Shown: in pieces, positions 15,286 through 23,057 of the stretch
Position numbering within the stretch: position 1 is the stretch's first letter
How the letters are laid out: each line of letters opens with the position of its first letter
Assembly: GCA_964389305.1 (NCBI GenBank)
Contig: CAYMEK010000065.1
Location: 1 to 23,871 of the forward strand
Length of the DNA stretch: 23,871 nt
Direction of reading: 5' to 3'
Source: CAYMEK01 sp964389305
GTDB taxonomy: Bacteria > Spirochaetota > Spirochaetia > SZUA-6 > DRHE01
Program-made: the position numbers and the translations under genes
The notes under the pieces: generated by a model
The model's input: only the letters and a program-made list of their open reading frames with translations
Database searches by the model: none
Told to the model about the DNA's origin: nothing

Positions 15286-15330
15286 AGACAAGCCGGTGAA
15301 GGCCCGGGTAATCCCGAAAGCCGCTTGTCT
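15286..15330. promoter_or_regulatory. Nested inverted repeat upstream of argR
   Basis: AGACAAGC at 15286-15293 pairs with GCTTGTCT at 15323-15330, extended by GG/CC across a one-base bulge. Inside is a CGGG-TAAT-CCCG hairpin. TTCTT follows on the plus strand. It lies in the 137-base divergent region between argR and the thymidine-kinase-like gene. It could be an operator or a structured 5' leader of the leftward operon. Confidence 0.4.
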
Positions 15331-15391
15331 TTCTTCCGGTAATTATGTAAGAATATACGGTTGTCTATTATAAACATGCAGGATTGGAGCA

Positions 15392-15868
15392 ATGGAGAGA
15401 ACCGCCAGACTTGCCCGTTTACGGAACATTATAGAGACCAGGAAGATCAACAGCCAGGAGATGCTGCTCAATTGTCTCTGCAGCGAGGGTTTTCAGGTAA
15501 CCCAGGCAACTCTGTCTCGAGATCTGAAGTACCTGAAGGTCGGCAAGATCCCCGACGGCCAGGGCGGGTATATCTATACGTTCTCCGATCAGTCGAGCAA
15601 GGTGGGCTCGGATAAGAGCCTGGTCGAGGACTTCCGCCGGGGTTTCATTTCCATCGAGTTTTCGGGAGCCCAGGGGGTGGTGAAGACACTTCCCGGTCAC
15701 GCCTCAACCGTGGCCTTTGCCATCGACAATCTGAACATCCGGGAGATTCTAGGCACGATCGCGGGTGATGACACGATCCTGATCATACCCCGAGACGGGG
15801 TTTCTCGCAGCCAGCTGCTTCAGGCCCTGCAGAAACAGATCCCAGGACTGGAGGAGGGTGCGGAGTGA
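15392..15868 (+). CDS. argR: Arginine repressor ArgR
   Basis: The 158-aa protein has the ArgR winged helix (about residues 5-70), with SQEMLLNCL and VTQATLSRDLKYLKVGKI as recognition region. The C-terminal arginine-binding and hexamerisation domain (about 80-150) shows LPGHASTVAFAIDN and GTIAGDDTILII. It represses arginine synthesis when arginine is abundant. As first gene of an argR-C-B-D-G operon it probably regulates its own transcript. No perfect ARG box is visible upstream, though AAGAATATAC at 15348-15357 is half-site-like. A weak promoter may sit at 15343-15371 (TTATGT, 17 bases, TATTAT). The ATG has GGAG 8-11 bases ahead. The stop overlaps the argC start. Confidence 0.95.
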   Translation: MERTARLARLRNIIETRKINSQEMLLNCLCSEGFQVTQATLSRDLKYLKVGKIPDGQGGYIYTFSDQSSKVGSDKSLVEDFRRGFISIEFSGAQGVVKTLPGHASTVAFAIDNLNIREILGTIAGDDTILIIPRDGVSRSQLLQALQKQIPGLEEGAE

Positions 15869-16896
15869 AAGCCGCCATTCTCGGGGTCACCGGATTTACC
15901 GGTCTGCTTCTCGCCCGCCTGCTCTCGGCCCACCCGCAGATCGGCGAGATCCTGGCCGTTTCCTCCTCCAGGACCGGGAAGAAACTCAACGAGGTGGACC
16001 CCGGATTTCAAGACCTGCAGGGCAAGGTCGATCGGGACGGAACGCTGTTGAGCCTGGAGGAGGCGGCGCAGAGGAGGCCGGGAGTCGTATTTTCGGCTCT
16101 GCCGCACCTGGAGTCGGCCAGACTCTGCTCACCGTTTTTCGGCAAGGCGGTGGTAATCGACCTGTCGGCTGATTTCAGGATGCAAGATGCCGCGGCATTC
16201 GAGAGGGCGTACGGCTGTCCTCCGCCGCGCGCCGATCTGCTGAAACAGGCGGTGTACGGGCTGCCGGAATGGCAGGCTGAAGCGATCCGCTCGGCAAACC
16301 TGATAGCCAATCCCGGATGCTATCCCACCGCTGCTCTGCTCCCGCTTCTACCCGTAGTAAAGGCCGGTTTGGTGGGGGGACCCATCTATGTGAACGCAAT
16401 CTCCGGGATCTCCGGAGCCGGCCGCAAGGTAAAGGCGGAGTACCTGTTCTGCGAGCGCAGCGAAAACACCGGCGCCTATTCGCCGGGAAAAAGCCACCGG
16501 CACGTCTGGGAGATCGAAGAGCAGCTCCAGGCTGTGGAACCGCAGGCATCGGTGCTTTTCGTACCCCATCTGGCCCCGCTGCGCAAAGGTATGGCTGCAA
16601 CCGTCATGATGCCGTTGAGCAGAGCGGTTTCCGAGAACGAGGTTGCGGATCTATTTCAAAGGGCCTATTCCGAGGCGCCTTTCATAGGGCTGCGAGGAGC
16701 CAGAATCCCGCAAACTGCGGAGGTGAGAGGTTCGAATCGCTGCGACATAGGCTGGCGGATCGAAGACAGAACTCTGCTGCTGTTCTCTGTCCTGGACAAC
16801 TTGATGAAAGGAGCCTCCGGACAGGCTGTGCAGAATATGAATCTGCGCTTCGGCTTCGCCGAAACCAGCGGATTATCCGCAGCCGGCGAAATATAG
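15865..16896 (+). CDS. argC: N-acetyl-gamma-glutamyl-phosphate reductase ArgC
   Basis: The 343-aa enzyme reduces N-acetylglutamyl phosphate to the semialdehyde with NADPH, the third step of arginine synthesis. It shows the N-terminal GVTGFTG dinucleotide-binding motif (residues 7-13), IDLSADFR, the active-site cysteine in ANPGCYPTA, SGISGAGR, and the catalytic His in FVPHLAPLRKGM. Length is normal for the family. GTG at 15865 starts within the argR stop (GTGA overlap) with GGAGG just upstream, indicating translational coupling. The argB start follows 25 bases after the TAG. Confidence 0.97.
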   Translation: MKAAILGVTGFTGLLLARLLSAHPQIGEILAVSSSRTGKKLNEVDPGFQDLQGKVDRDGTLLSLEEAAQRRPGVVFSALPHLESARLCSPFFGKAVVIDLSADFRMQDAAAFERAYGCPPPRADLLKQAVYGLPEWQAEAIRSANLIANPGCYPTAALLPLLPVVKAGLVGGPIYVNAISGISGAGRKVKAEYLFCERSENTGAYSPGKSHRHVWEIEEQLQAVEPQASVLFVPHLAPLRKGMAATVMMPLSRAVSENEVADLFQRAYSEAPFIGLRGARIPQTAEVRGSNRCDIGWRIEDRTLLLFSVLDNLMKGASGQAVQNMNLRFGFAETSGLSAAGEI

Positions 16897-16921
16897 ACGA
16901 CTGTAGACTGGGAGAGGGAGC

Positions 16922-17716
16922 GTGGCCGATAGGAGTGCGAAAAAACCGCTTGTCACCCTGAAGATCGGCGGCACGTTGGCCGAGGACGAGAGCCAGCTTC
17001 AATCCTTTGCAGCCGATATGCTCGATCTGATGAGCGACCATCAAATGGTCGTCATACACGGCGGGGGGGCGGAGGTGTCGCGCCTCAGCCGTCAGATGGG
17101 CTACGAGCCCCGCTTCCACGAAGGCATTCGCCTTACATCGGCCGGCGAGATGGACATAGTGGAGATGGTCCTTTCGGGAAAGGTGAACAAGCGGCTGGTA
17201 CGCCTGTTTCAGTCCTGCGGCCTGTCGGCCGTGGGCTTGTGCGGAGCGGACGGCCGCTGCTTTACGGGGCGCACCCTGGGCAGGATAGACGGCTCCGAGA
17301 CCCGAACCGGCAATATCGGCGAGGTCGACCCGCGGCTGCTCATCCTGCTGTTGACGGCGGACTTTCTTCCCGTGCTGTCCTCGACGTCCATGGACGGCGG
17401 CGGCCGGGGGGTGAATATCAACGCAGACACCGTAGCCTTCGAAGTTGCCTGCAGGATGAAATGCGATTATCTGGTATTCATTTCCGACATACCCGGAGTG
17501 CTAAAGGGAAAGCAGGTGCTGAAAAGCCTTAACCGGGAACGGGCAAAGGCCGAGCTGGCGGCCGGCACCATCACCGGGGGAATGATTCCCAAGACCACCT
17601 CAGCCCTGGAGGCGCTTAAACGCGGGGTGGGGCAGGTCATCGTGGGCCAGTACTGCGGCAGGGGGTCTGTGCGCGCTCTGCTGGAAGGGGAGATGGGCAC
17701 CCGGTTCCATCTTTGA
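16922..17716 (+). CDS. argB: Acetylglutamate kinase ArgB
   Basis: The 264-aa amino-acid-kinase-fold enzyme phosphorylates N-acetylglutamate with ATP. Visible motifs are LKIGGTL for the phosphate-binding lysine and glycines, VIHGGGAEVS, GIRLTS for the substrate arginine, INADTVAFEVA, LVFISDIPGVL and ITGGMIPK with the catalytic lysine. The HGGGAE motif differs slightly from the usual HGGGP, a mild divergence. An N-terminal arginine-sensing helix, present in feedback-inhibited hexameric forms, is not evident, so repression by ArgR may be the main control; this last point is inference. GTG start, with GGGAGAGGGAG directly ahead. Confidence 0.95.
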   Translation: MADRSAKKPLVTLKIGGTLAEDESQLQSFAADMLDLMSDHQMVVIHGGGAEVSRLSRQMGYEPRFHEGIRLTSAGEMDIVEMVLSGKVNKRLVRLFQSCGLSAVGLCGADGRCFTGRTLGRIDGSETRTGNIGEVDPRLLILLLTADFLPVLSSTSMDGGGRGVNINADTVAFEVACRMKCDYLVFISDIPGVLKGKQVLKSLNRERAKAELAAGTITGGMIPKTTSALEALKRGVGQVIVGQYCGRGSVRALLEGEMGTRFHL

Positions 17717-17752
17717 GGCTTATCTATGATTGAGCAGTAAGGAGTTGGTTAT

Positions 17753-18994
17753 ATGGAAAACGATTCGGCAATGATAAAAGAGCATCCGCTTCCCAAGTGT
17801 TTCTCCCCCGAGTTGCTGCTGATCCGCAAAGGCGACGGTGTGTGGCTGGAGGACGGGAACGGCCGGCGTTATCTCGACTTTACGGGCGGGATTGCGGTAA
17901 ATGCTCTCGGATACGGCCGGGAGGACCTGGCTCAGGTAGCCGGCGAGCAGATGAAGAAACTGGTCCACATCTCCAACCTGTTCATCACCGAGCCGGCCTT
18001 GGAGCTGGCCAGGAAGATGACGGCGAACGGTATTTTCCAAGCCGTGCAGTTCCTCTCCAGCGGGTCCGAAGCAAACGAGACCGCTTTGAAGTACGCCCGC
18101 CTGTATTCTCTGCGCAGGAAAGGGGAGGGCTGCCACAAGCTGCTGTGTTTTACGGGCAGCTTTCACGGACGCACCATGGGCGCTCTCTCGGTTACACCCA
18201 ATCCCAAGTATCAGCAACCCTTTGCGCCCCTGGTTCCCGGAGTGGAGGTGGTGGAATACAACGATCTCTCCTCTCTGGAAAAGACTCTGGATCGGAGCTT
18301 CGCCGGAGTAATCGTCGAAGTAATCCAGGGCGAGGGCGGGATGGCGGCGATGAGCCCTGAGTTCGCCGCGGCCTTGAACCGCTTGTGTGGGAAGCACGAC
18401 GTGATCCTGATAGCCGACGAGGTTCAGACGGGCCTGGCCCGCACGGGCACCTTCTTCGCCGCCGAGGGTATCGGGCTTAAGCCCGACATCGTCACCCTGG
18501 CCAAGCCGCTGGCCGCCGGACTGCCCCTTTCGGCCGTACTCATCCCGGAGAAGGTGAACTGCCTTATCCACGTAGGCGAGCACGGTACCACCTTCGGGGG
18601 CGGTCCGGTCACTACCGCGGTGGCCGGCAGGGTCTGGGATATCCTCTCCAATCCCCAGTTTATCGCCCAGGTCCGGGAGAAGGGTCAGCATCTCCACGGG
18701 AAACTGGAGTCCCTGGCCGGCAGCTATCCCTTTTTAGGCAGAATACGGGGCCGGGGTCTGTTACTCGGGATCGAGGTGTTGCTCGAACGGCTCCCGGGAG
18801 GCGGGAAGAACGGTGACCTCATGGGAGGCCTGCTCGAGGTGTTCCGGGAGGAGGGGCTTCTGATTCTGCGCTCGGGTCAAAATGTCCTGCGTATCGCTCC
18901 GCCCCTGGTTATCTCCACCGAGGAGATCGATACCGGCTTGGCCATCCTGTCCCGGGTATTGCAGAGGCTTAAGGCGGGCGAAATCGAGTTGTGA
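17753..18994 (+). CDS. argD: Acetylornithine aminotransferase ArgD
   Basis: The 413-aa class III PLP-dependent aminotransferase converts N-acetylglutamate semialdehyde to acetylornithine using glutamate. It shows DFTGGIAVNALGY, SSGSEANETALKYAR, FTGSFHGRTMGAL, EVIQGEGGM, the PLP-binding Asp in IADEVQTGLARTG, the Schiff-base lysine in LAKPLAAGLP and HGTTFGGGPV. The context with argC and argB supports arginine synthesis rather than another omega-aminotransferase. It starts 36 bases after argB with an AAGGAG site and is followed 25 bases later by argG. Confidence 0.95.
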   Translation: MENDSAMIKEHPLPKCFSPELLLIRKGDGVWLEDGNGRRYLDFTGGIAVNALGYGREDLAQVAGEQMKKLVHISNLFITEPALELARKMTANGIFQAVQFLSSGSEANETALKYARLYSLRRKGEGCHKLLCFTGSFHGRTMGALSVTPNPKYQQPFAPLVPGVEVVEYNDLSSLEKTLDRSFAGVIVEVIQGEGGMAAMSPEFAAALNRLCGKHDVILIADEVQTGLARTGTFFAAEGIGLKPDIVTLAKPLAAGLPLSAVLIPEKVNCLIHVGEHGTTFGGGPVTTAVAGRVWDILSNPQFIAQVREKGQHLHGKLESLAGSYPFLGRIRGRGLLLGIEVLLERLPGGGKNGDLMGGLLEVFREEGLLILRSGQNVLRIAPPLVISTEEIDTGLAILSRVLQRLKAGEIEL

Positions 18995-19019
18995 ACGATA
19001 TCCACGAGGAGGAAGCGCA

Positions 19020-20291
19020 ATGGCAAGCGAAGATATCAAGAAGATCGTATTGGCCTATTCGGGGGGATTGGATACTTCGATCATCATACCCTGGCTCAGG
19101 GAGAATTATCCCGGCGCCGAAGTCATAGCCCTGTGCACCAATGTCGGGCAGGAGGACGAGCTGGACGGTCTGGAAAAGAAAGCTGTAGCTTCGGGGGCCT
19201 CCAAGCTCTACCTGATGGATGTGCGCGAGGAGTTTGTGAAGGACTACCTGTTCAAGGTTTTGAGGGCTGGCGCCATCTATGAGGAGAAGTACCTTCTGGG
19301 AACCTCCATAGCCCGTCCCCTGCAGGCCAAGCATCAGGTCGAAGTGGCCTTGAAGGAGGGCGCCGATGCGCTGGCCCACGGCTGTACGGGTAAAGGCAAC
19401 GACCAGGTCCGTTTCGAGCTGACCTACAAAGCGCTGGCGCCCCATCTCAAAGTGATCGCTCCCTGGCGCTTATGGAACATTCGCTCCCGGGAAGAGGCGA
19501 TCGACTACGCCAGGGCCCATGATGTAGACCTCGGGAAGATCAACAAGGAAAAGATTTACTCCCGGGACGGCAACCTCTGGCACCTCAGTCACGAGGGCGG
19601 AGACCTGGAAGATCCCTGGAACCGCCCCAGGGAAGACATGTTCCAGCGTACCAGCAGTCCGCAGGCGGCCCCGGATCGGGAGACCGAGATCACAGTGGAC
19701 TTCGAGAAAGGATTTCCCGTGGGCCTGAACGGGCGGAGAGTGCCCCCGCTGCCTCTGCTGCAAGAGCTGAACCGCGTCGGTGCGGAGAACGGTATTGGCC
19801 GAATTGACATGGTGGAAACCCGCCAGGTGGGCATGAAGAGCCGTGGGGTGTACGAGACCCCGGGCGGCACGATTCTGCATGCGGGGATTCGGGAGCTGGA
19901 GCAGATCACTTTGGATGCGGACGCCTTGCACTTCAAACGCCTGATGGCTATGCGTTACGCGGAGCTGGTCTACTCCGGGAAATGGTACACTCCATTGAGG
20001 GAAAGCCTTGAAGCCTTCATGGAGAAATCCGCCGAATATACCACGGGGACGGTACGCCTGGTGCTCTACAAGGGCAACGTCATTGTAGCCGGCCGCAAAT
20101 CTCCCTATTCCCTCTACCTCCAGGACCTGGCCTCTTTCGGAGCCAGCTCGTACGATCACGGCGATGCTGCCGGCTTCATCAACCTCTTCGGGCTCGCCAC
20201 CGGAGTGGCCGCCATCGTACACCGGGGGATCAAGGAAGACACGGGTCAGACTCCGGAGATCAAGGAAATGGCAGGCTTCCATAGAGAATAG
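19020..20291 (+). CDS. argG: Argininosuccinate synthase ArgG
   Basis: The 423-aa enzyme joins citrulline and aspartate with ATP. Signatures are the PP-loop AYSGGLDTS (13-21), ARPLQAKHQVE, HGCTGKGNDQVRFE, the ITVDFEKGFPVGLNG region and the RGVYETPGGTILHAG segment. The frame is open upstream into argD, but the ATG at 19020 has a GAGGAGGAA ribosome site and gives the normal family beginning. It is the last gene of the operon. argH, the usual partner, does not follow, so the final step must be encoded elsewhere. A hairpin and direct repeats follow the stop. Confidence 0.97.
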   Translation: MASEDIKKIVLAYSGGLDTSIIIPWLRENYPGAEVIALCTNVGQEDELDGLEKKAVASGASKLYLMDVREEFVKDYLFKVLRAGAIYEEKYLLGTSIARPLQAKHQVEVALKEGADALAHGCTGKGNDQVRFELTYKALAPHLKVIAPWRLWNIRSREEAIDYARAHDVDLGKINKEKIYSRDGNLWHLSHEGGDLEDPWNRPREDMFQRTSSPQAAPDRETEITVDFEKGFPVGLNGRRVPPLPLLQELNRVGAENGIGRIDMVETRQVGMKSRGVYETPGGTILHAGIRELEQITLDADALHFKRLMAMRYAELVYSGKWYTPLRESLEAFMEKSAEYTTGTVRLVLYKGNVIVAGRKSPYSLYLQDLASFGASSYDHGDAAGFINLFGLATGVAAIVHRGIKEDTGQTPEIKEMAGFHRE

Positions 20292-20325
20292 CGCGAGTGA
20301 CGCAAAGGCTTATTCAGTAGCGCCT

Positions 20326-20415
20326 ACAAAGGAGGCCCTCTGGGGAGGGCTTCCACAAGGAGTGAATGAGAGCGGCGTAAGGACTGGCACAGCCGTGACC
20401 ACAAAGGAGGCCCTC
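20326..20415. repeat. 15-bp direct repeat with hairpin downstream of argG
   Basis: ACAAAGGAGGCCCTC occurs at 20326-20340 and again, exactly, at 20401-20415, 75 bases apart, with a related CACAAGGAG at 20355-20363. The first copy is the left arm of a hairpin, GGAGGCCCTC-TGGG-GAGGGCTTCC (20331-20354, ten pairs with one G-T). No T-run follows, so it is not a clear terminator, though it is placed like a 3' transcript end. Each copy contains a strong Shine-Dalgarno-like AAGGAGG without a following ORF. Confidence 0.6.
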
Positions 20416-20425
20416 GCCAGAGGAA

Positions 20426-20926
20426 CTAGCGGTCTTTGAGCTGGTACGTGCTGCGAATCGCCCGGAACAGCCCTTCGATCAGCGGGCTCTTCGAGCTGCT
20501 GATCTTGGCGTCCGTCATAACATCGCCCCGCTCGCGGGTCAGGACCGTATATAGCTGCCGCAGTGCATCGCTCTTGGTCTCGGCGGCATAGCAGATCCTC
20601 ACCAGCCTCCTCATCTCCTCGAGGTTCATCACCTTGCGCACACCCCCGATAGCCAGGAAGAAACTCTTACCGTTTTCCGACTCTTCGATCGACACCGCCG
20701 CCGGCGCCGCGGTCTTCCGCGGCCCGGTCCCGGAACGCCTGCTCTTGCCCTGGCTCTCCTGGAGCTCGGCCAGCTCCCGGTTCAGCTTGTCCACCTGAGC
20801 GTTGTGGATCAGGATCTGGGCCTGCTGCAGGAGGAAGATCAGCCCCTCTTCGTCGACCTGCTCGATCGCCTCCGCGAGCTCTCTCTCGAGCCTGGTGCGC
20901 TGGTTTTCCGCTTTTTTCTTGGCCAC
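20426..20926 (-). CDS. Conserved small hypothetical protein with N-terminal coiled coil
   Basis: The 166-aa protein is not assigned to a named family. Residues 5-60 are strongly charged and heptad-like (ERELAEAIEQVDEEGLIFLL...), consistent with a coiled coil. A basic Ser/Pro-rich linker (about 58-80) precedes a compact C-terminal domain with FFLAIGGVRKVMNLEEMRRL and a run of helices. There is no signal peptide or membrane helix, so it should be cytoplasmic. The pattern resembles small spirochaete hypotheticals from memory. The start is GTG at 20926, with GAGAGG seven or so bases ahead. It converges on the arginine operon. Confidence 0.7.
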   Translation of the reverse strand: MAKKKAENQRTRLERELAEAIEQVDEEGLIFLLQQAQILIHNAQVDKLNRELAELQESQGKSRRSGTGPRKTAAPAAVSIEESENGKSFFLAIGGVRKVMNLEEMRRLVRICYAAETKSDALRQLYTVLTRERGDVMTDAKISSSKSPLIEGLFRAIRSTYQLKDR

Positions 20927-21000
20927 CGTATACCTCTCATGGCATTATATCCCACAGTATAGTGCAAATCCGCTGTTCTTCAAAACCGGCAATGCTCAAA

Positions 21001-21029
21001 TTGACTTTATATGCTGACTTGAGTACCAT
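21001..21029 (+). promoter_or_regulatory. Candidate promoter for the two-helix membrane protein
   Basis: TTGACT at 21001-21006 and TACCAT at 21024-21029 are 17 bases apart. The expected start of transcription coincides with the ATG at 21037, so this would be another leaderless transcript. The -10 match is only four of six. Confidence 0.4.
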
Positions 21030-21036
21030 AATTGTA

Positions 21037-21513
21037 ATGGAGAGCTACGAAGAGGCCGATGGTGAGAGCCTGCGCAGGTACCGCAAGAGGCGAAAATCAG
21101 CCGAAGCTTCATTGACCTCCGGGATAGTCTTCACGGTAGCATTCGGCATAGCCTGGTCGATAACGGGACTTTGGTTCTTTGTTTTTCCTCTCCTTTTTGC
21201 GGGCGTCATGCCCATGGTGGAGGGAATACGCCGTCTGGCCTCCGCGAGGCACGAACGCCCGGCGGTGGTAAAGAACAGCGGCGCCTCGAGTGAGAAACAG
21301 ATTCTCCAGGCCGCCAAGGAGGAGAAGGGAATCGTAACCCCCGCACTCGTAGCGCTCAAGACCGAGCTGTCGATCCAGGAAGCGGAGAAGGTGCTGGAGG
21401 AAATGGCCCAGAAGGGCTACGCTATGATGCACGTGACGCCTAACGGCCGCATCGAGTACGAGTTTCCCGAGTTCGCGCCTCGTCTGGAAGGAGAGGCGGG
21501 GGCATCCGTATAG
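21037..21513 (+). CDS. Small membrane protein: two helices plus C-terminal winged-helix-like domain
   Basis: The 158-aa protein has a basic N-terminus (RRYRKRRK), two close membrane helices (about residues 27-43 and 46-62) and, after a linker, a soluble domain at 85-146. That domain looks like a winged helix: KQILQAAKEEKGIVTPALVALKTELSIQEAEKVLEEMAQKGYAMMHVTPNGRIEYEF has three helices then a beta wing. Both ends face the cytoplasm by the positive-inside rule. No named family is recognised; it may be a membrane-tethered DNA- or protein-binding factor. The frame is open further left to 20962, but the ATG at 21037 fits the predicted promoter and the charge pattern. Confidence 0.65.
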   Translation: MESYEEADGESLRRYRKRRKSAEASLTSGIVFTVAFGIAWSITGLWFFVFPLLFAGVMPMVEGIRRLASARHERPAVVKNSGASSEKQILQAAKEEKGIVTPALVALKTELSIQEAEKVLEEMAQKGYAMMHVTPNGRIEYEFPEFAPRLEGEAGASV

Positions 21514-21621
21514 CAGGCGACGCCGGGCCGTCGCCGCAGCCGGTAAGGCACTTCCTCCCTGTAATTCCGGATCGTTGACATAGGCTCGGAGCCCGTGATA
21601 GACTCCGGAGCTCATTGATTT

Positions 21622-21695
21622 CGGGCTGTAGCGCAGTTGGTTAGCGTACACGTCTGGGGGGCGTGGGGTCGGCGGTTCAAATCCGCCCAGCCCGA
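21622..21695 (+). tRNA. tRNA-Pro (anticodon GGG)
   Basis: A 74-base cloverleaf folds fully. The acceptor stem is CGGGCTG (21622-21628) with CAGCCCG (21688-21694). The D stem is GCGC/GCGT. The anticodon stem CACGT/GCGTG surrounds loop CTGGGGG with anticodon GGG at 21656-21658. The variable loop is GGGTC. The T stem GGCGG/CCGCC carries loop TTCAAAT, and the discriminator is A. CCA is not encoded. It reads CCC codons. Its 3' end is the likely attachment site of the element that begins right after it. Confidence 0.96.
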
Positions 21696-21759
21696 AATTA
21701 TTCTTTGCAGAACAAATAAATAGCATTCTGCAGAGATTGCGGTTGAATGTAACCGTAGA

Positions 21760-21781
21760 TTGTGAGCAGATTTGTGAGCAG
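21760..21781. repeat. Tandem TTGTGAGCAG motif at the integrase start
   Basis: TTGTGAGCAG occurs at 21760-21769 and again at 21772-21781, 12 bases apart, between the tRNA 3' end and the body of the integrase gene. Short repeats in this place are typical of recombinase arm-binding sites. They also fall inside the predicted first codons of the integrase. Confidence 0.5.
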
Positions 21782-22994
21782 TTTTTCCCTGAGAGATAGG
21801 GGGAAGCTGTTCGCAGTGCACAAGCCATTCACCATTTACAAAAGACCCACCAGGAAGAAAAAACGATTCATCTACTACGTTCAGTTCAGGGAAGAGAACG
21901 GCAGGCGAAAAACCGCCGTCAGTTCGGGAAAGACGACCCGAGCAGAGGCCGAAATTTGGGCCTACGAAAGGCTCGAAGAGGAACAATACGTAGCAAATAG
22001 GAATCTTAGGTTTGAGGTATACGCCAAGAACTGGTTTCTATGGGACAAGTGCAAATACTTGAATCGGAAACGGACCAGGGGCGAGTATTCCAGGTCGTAT
22101 GCAGAATAGCAGAGGGCATACCTGGAAAACCATATCCAGCCGTATTTCTCTGACTGGAAGCTCCGATCCATAACGGCAACAGACATTGAAGATTGGATAA
22201 ACAATATCAAACGGAAATACTCAGCGGTGACGGCGAACAGAACCCTCACGGTGCTGAAGATCATGCTCAAAGAGGCCAAGCGCCGGAGGTTCCTTCTGCA
22301 TAATCCTGCAGAAGATGTAGAGAAACTGAGATAGGATTCCAAGGAGAAAGGAATCCTCACAATGGACGAGTTCAGGAAACTATTCGATCCGCAGGGCTTC
22401 GCACGCGTGTGGGATAAGAGCCTGTTCCACTACACTTTGAACGCACTCGCCAGTGTAACCGGACTCCGGCTCGGAGAAGTGCAGGGGATCCGCTGGAAAA
22501 GCGTCAAAGATGGATTTTTACACATCGACTCCTCTTGGAATCGAAAGTACGGTCTGAGGCATCCTAAGGCCCGGTCCTCCCGCTTCGTTTCGATACCAGA
22601 ATTCGTGGAGGGGTGTCTGAGATTACTCCGTGAACTGGAACCCTTATTCGAGCCGGAAGTGTTCGTCTTCCATGGGGATGACCTCCGCAAACCGATCGAC
22701 CACAAAGTAGTGGGCAAGAGGCTTTACCGGGCCTTGGAGCATATTGGCATTTCCGAGGAAGAGAGGCGGGAGCGAAATCTATCGTTTCACTCATGGCGGC
22801 ACTTTGCGAACTTGTATCTACGGCCCCTCATGGACGACGCTGATCTCCGAAAAATCACCGGGCATCGGACGCAGGCTATGACCGAGCATTATGATCATGC
22901 CGCCGAACAGACAATTACCCGCATCAAGCCGCATCAGGAACACCTCCTTGGAATAGGAGAGCATTCACTAGTAGCCATGTCTACCAATGGATGA
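21762..22994 (+). pseudogene. Tyrosine recombinase (integrase) gene with two in-frame amber codons
   Basis: The reading frame codes for about 410 residues without any frameshift from GTG 21762 to TGA 22992-22994, but is broken by TAG at 22107-22109 and TAG at 22332-22334. The N-terminal arm-binding part (KPFTIYKRPTRKKKRFIYYV) and the core-binding domain between the two stops (74 codons, QRAYLENHIQPYFSDW onward) are intact in character. So is the catalytic domain: Arg in TGLRLGEVQG, HSWRH, GHRTQ and the nucleophile Tyr in TEHYDH. Everything needed for activity is there apart from the stops. It was probably inactivated recently by two C-to-T changes (CAG to TAG fits the first context), or the stops are read through. 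It integrates or excises the element at tRNA-Pro. Confidence 0.85.
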
Positions 22995-23057
22995 TCCTGG
23001 AATGAAACGGAAGAATGTGGTAAATTGGTGTAAATACCGCTTTCGTGGTTCATATCG

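Noticed and set aside
15331..15391. Clear ARG box ahead of argR
   Set aside because: Only one half-site-like stretch is visible; no symmetric 18-base operator can be supported.
17720..18697. 325-aa minus-strand ORF
   Set aside because: Shadow of argD.
21762..22994. Genome-wide recoding of TAG
   Set aside because: Many chromosomal genes here (including argC, argG and the DeoR and transporter genes) end in TAG at positions that fit family lengths, so TAG is a normal stop in the host.
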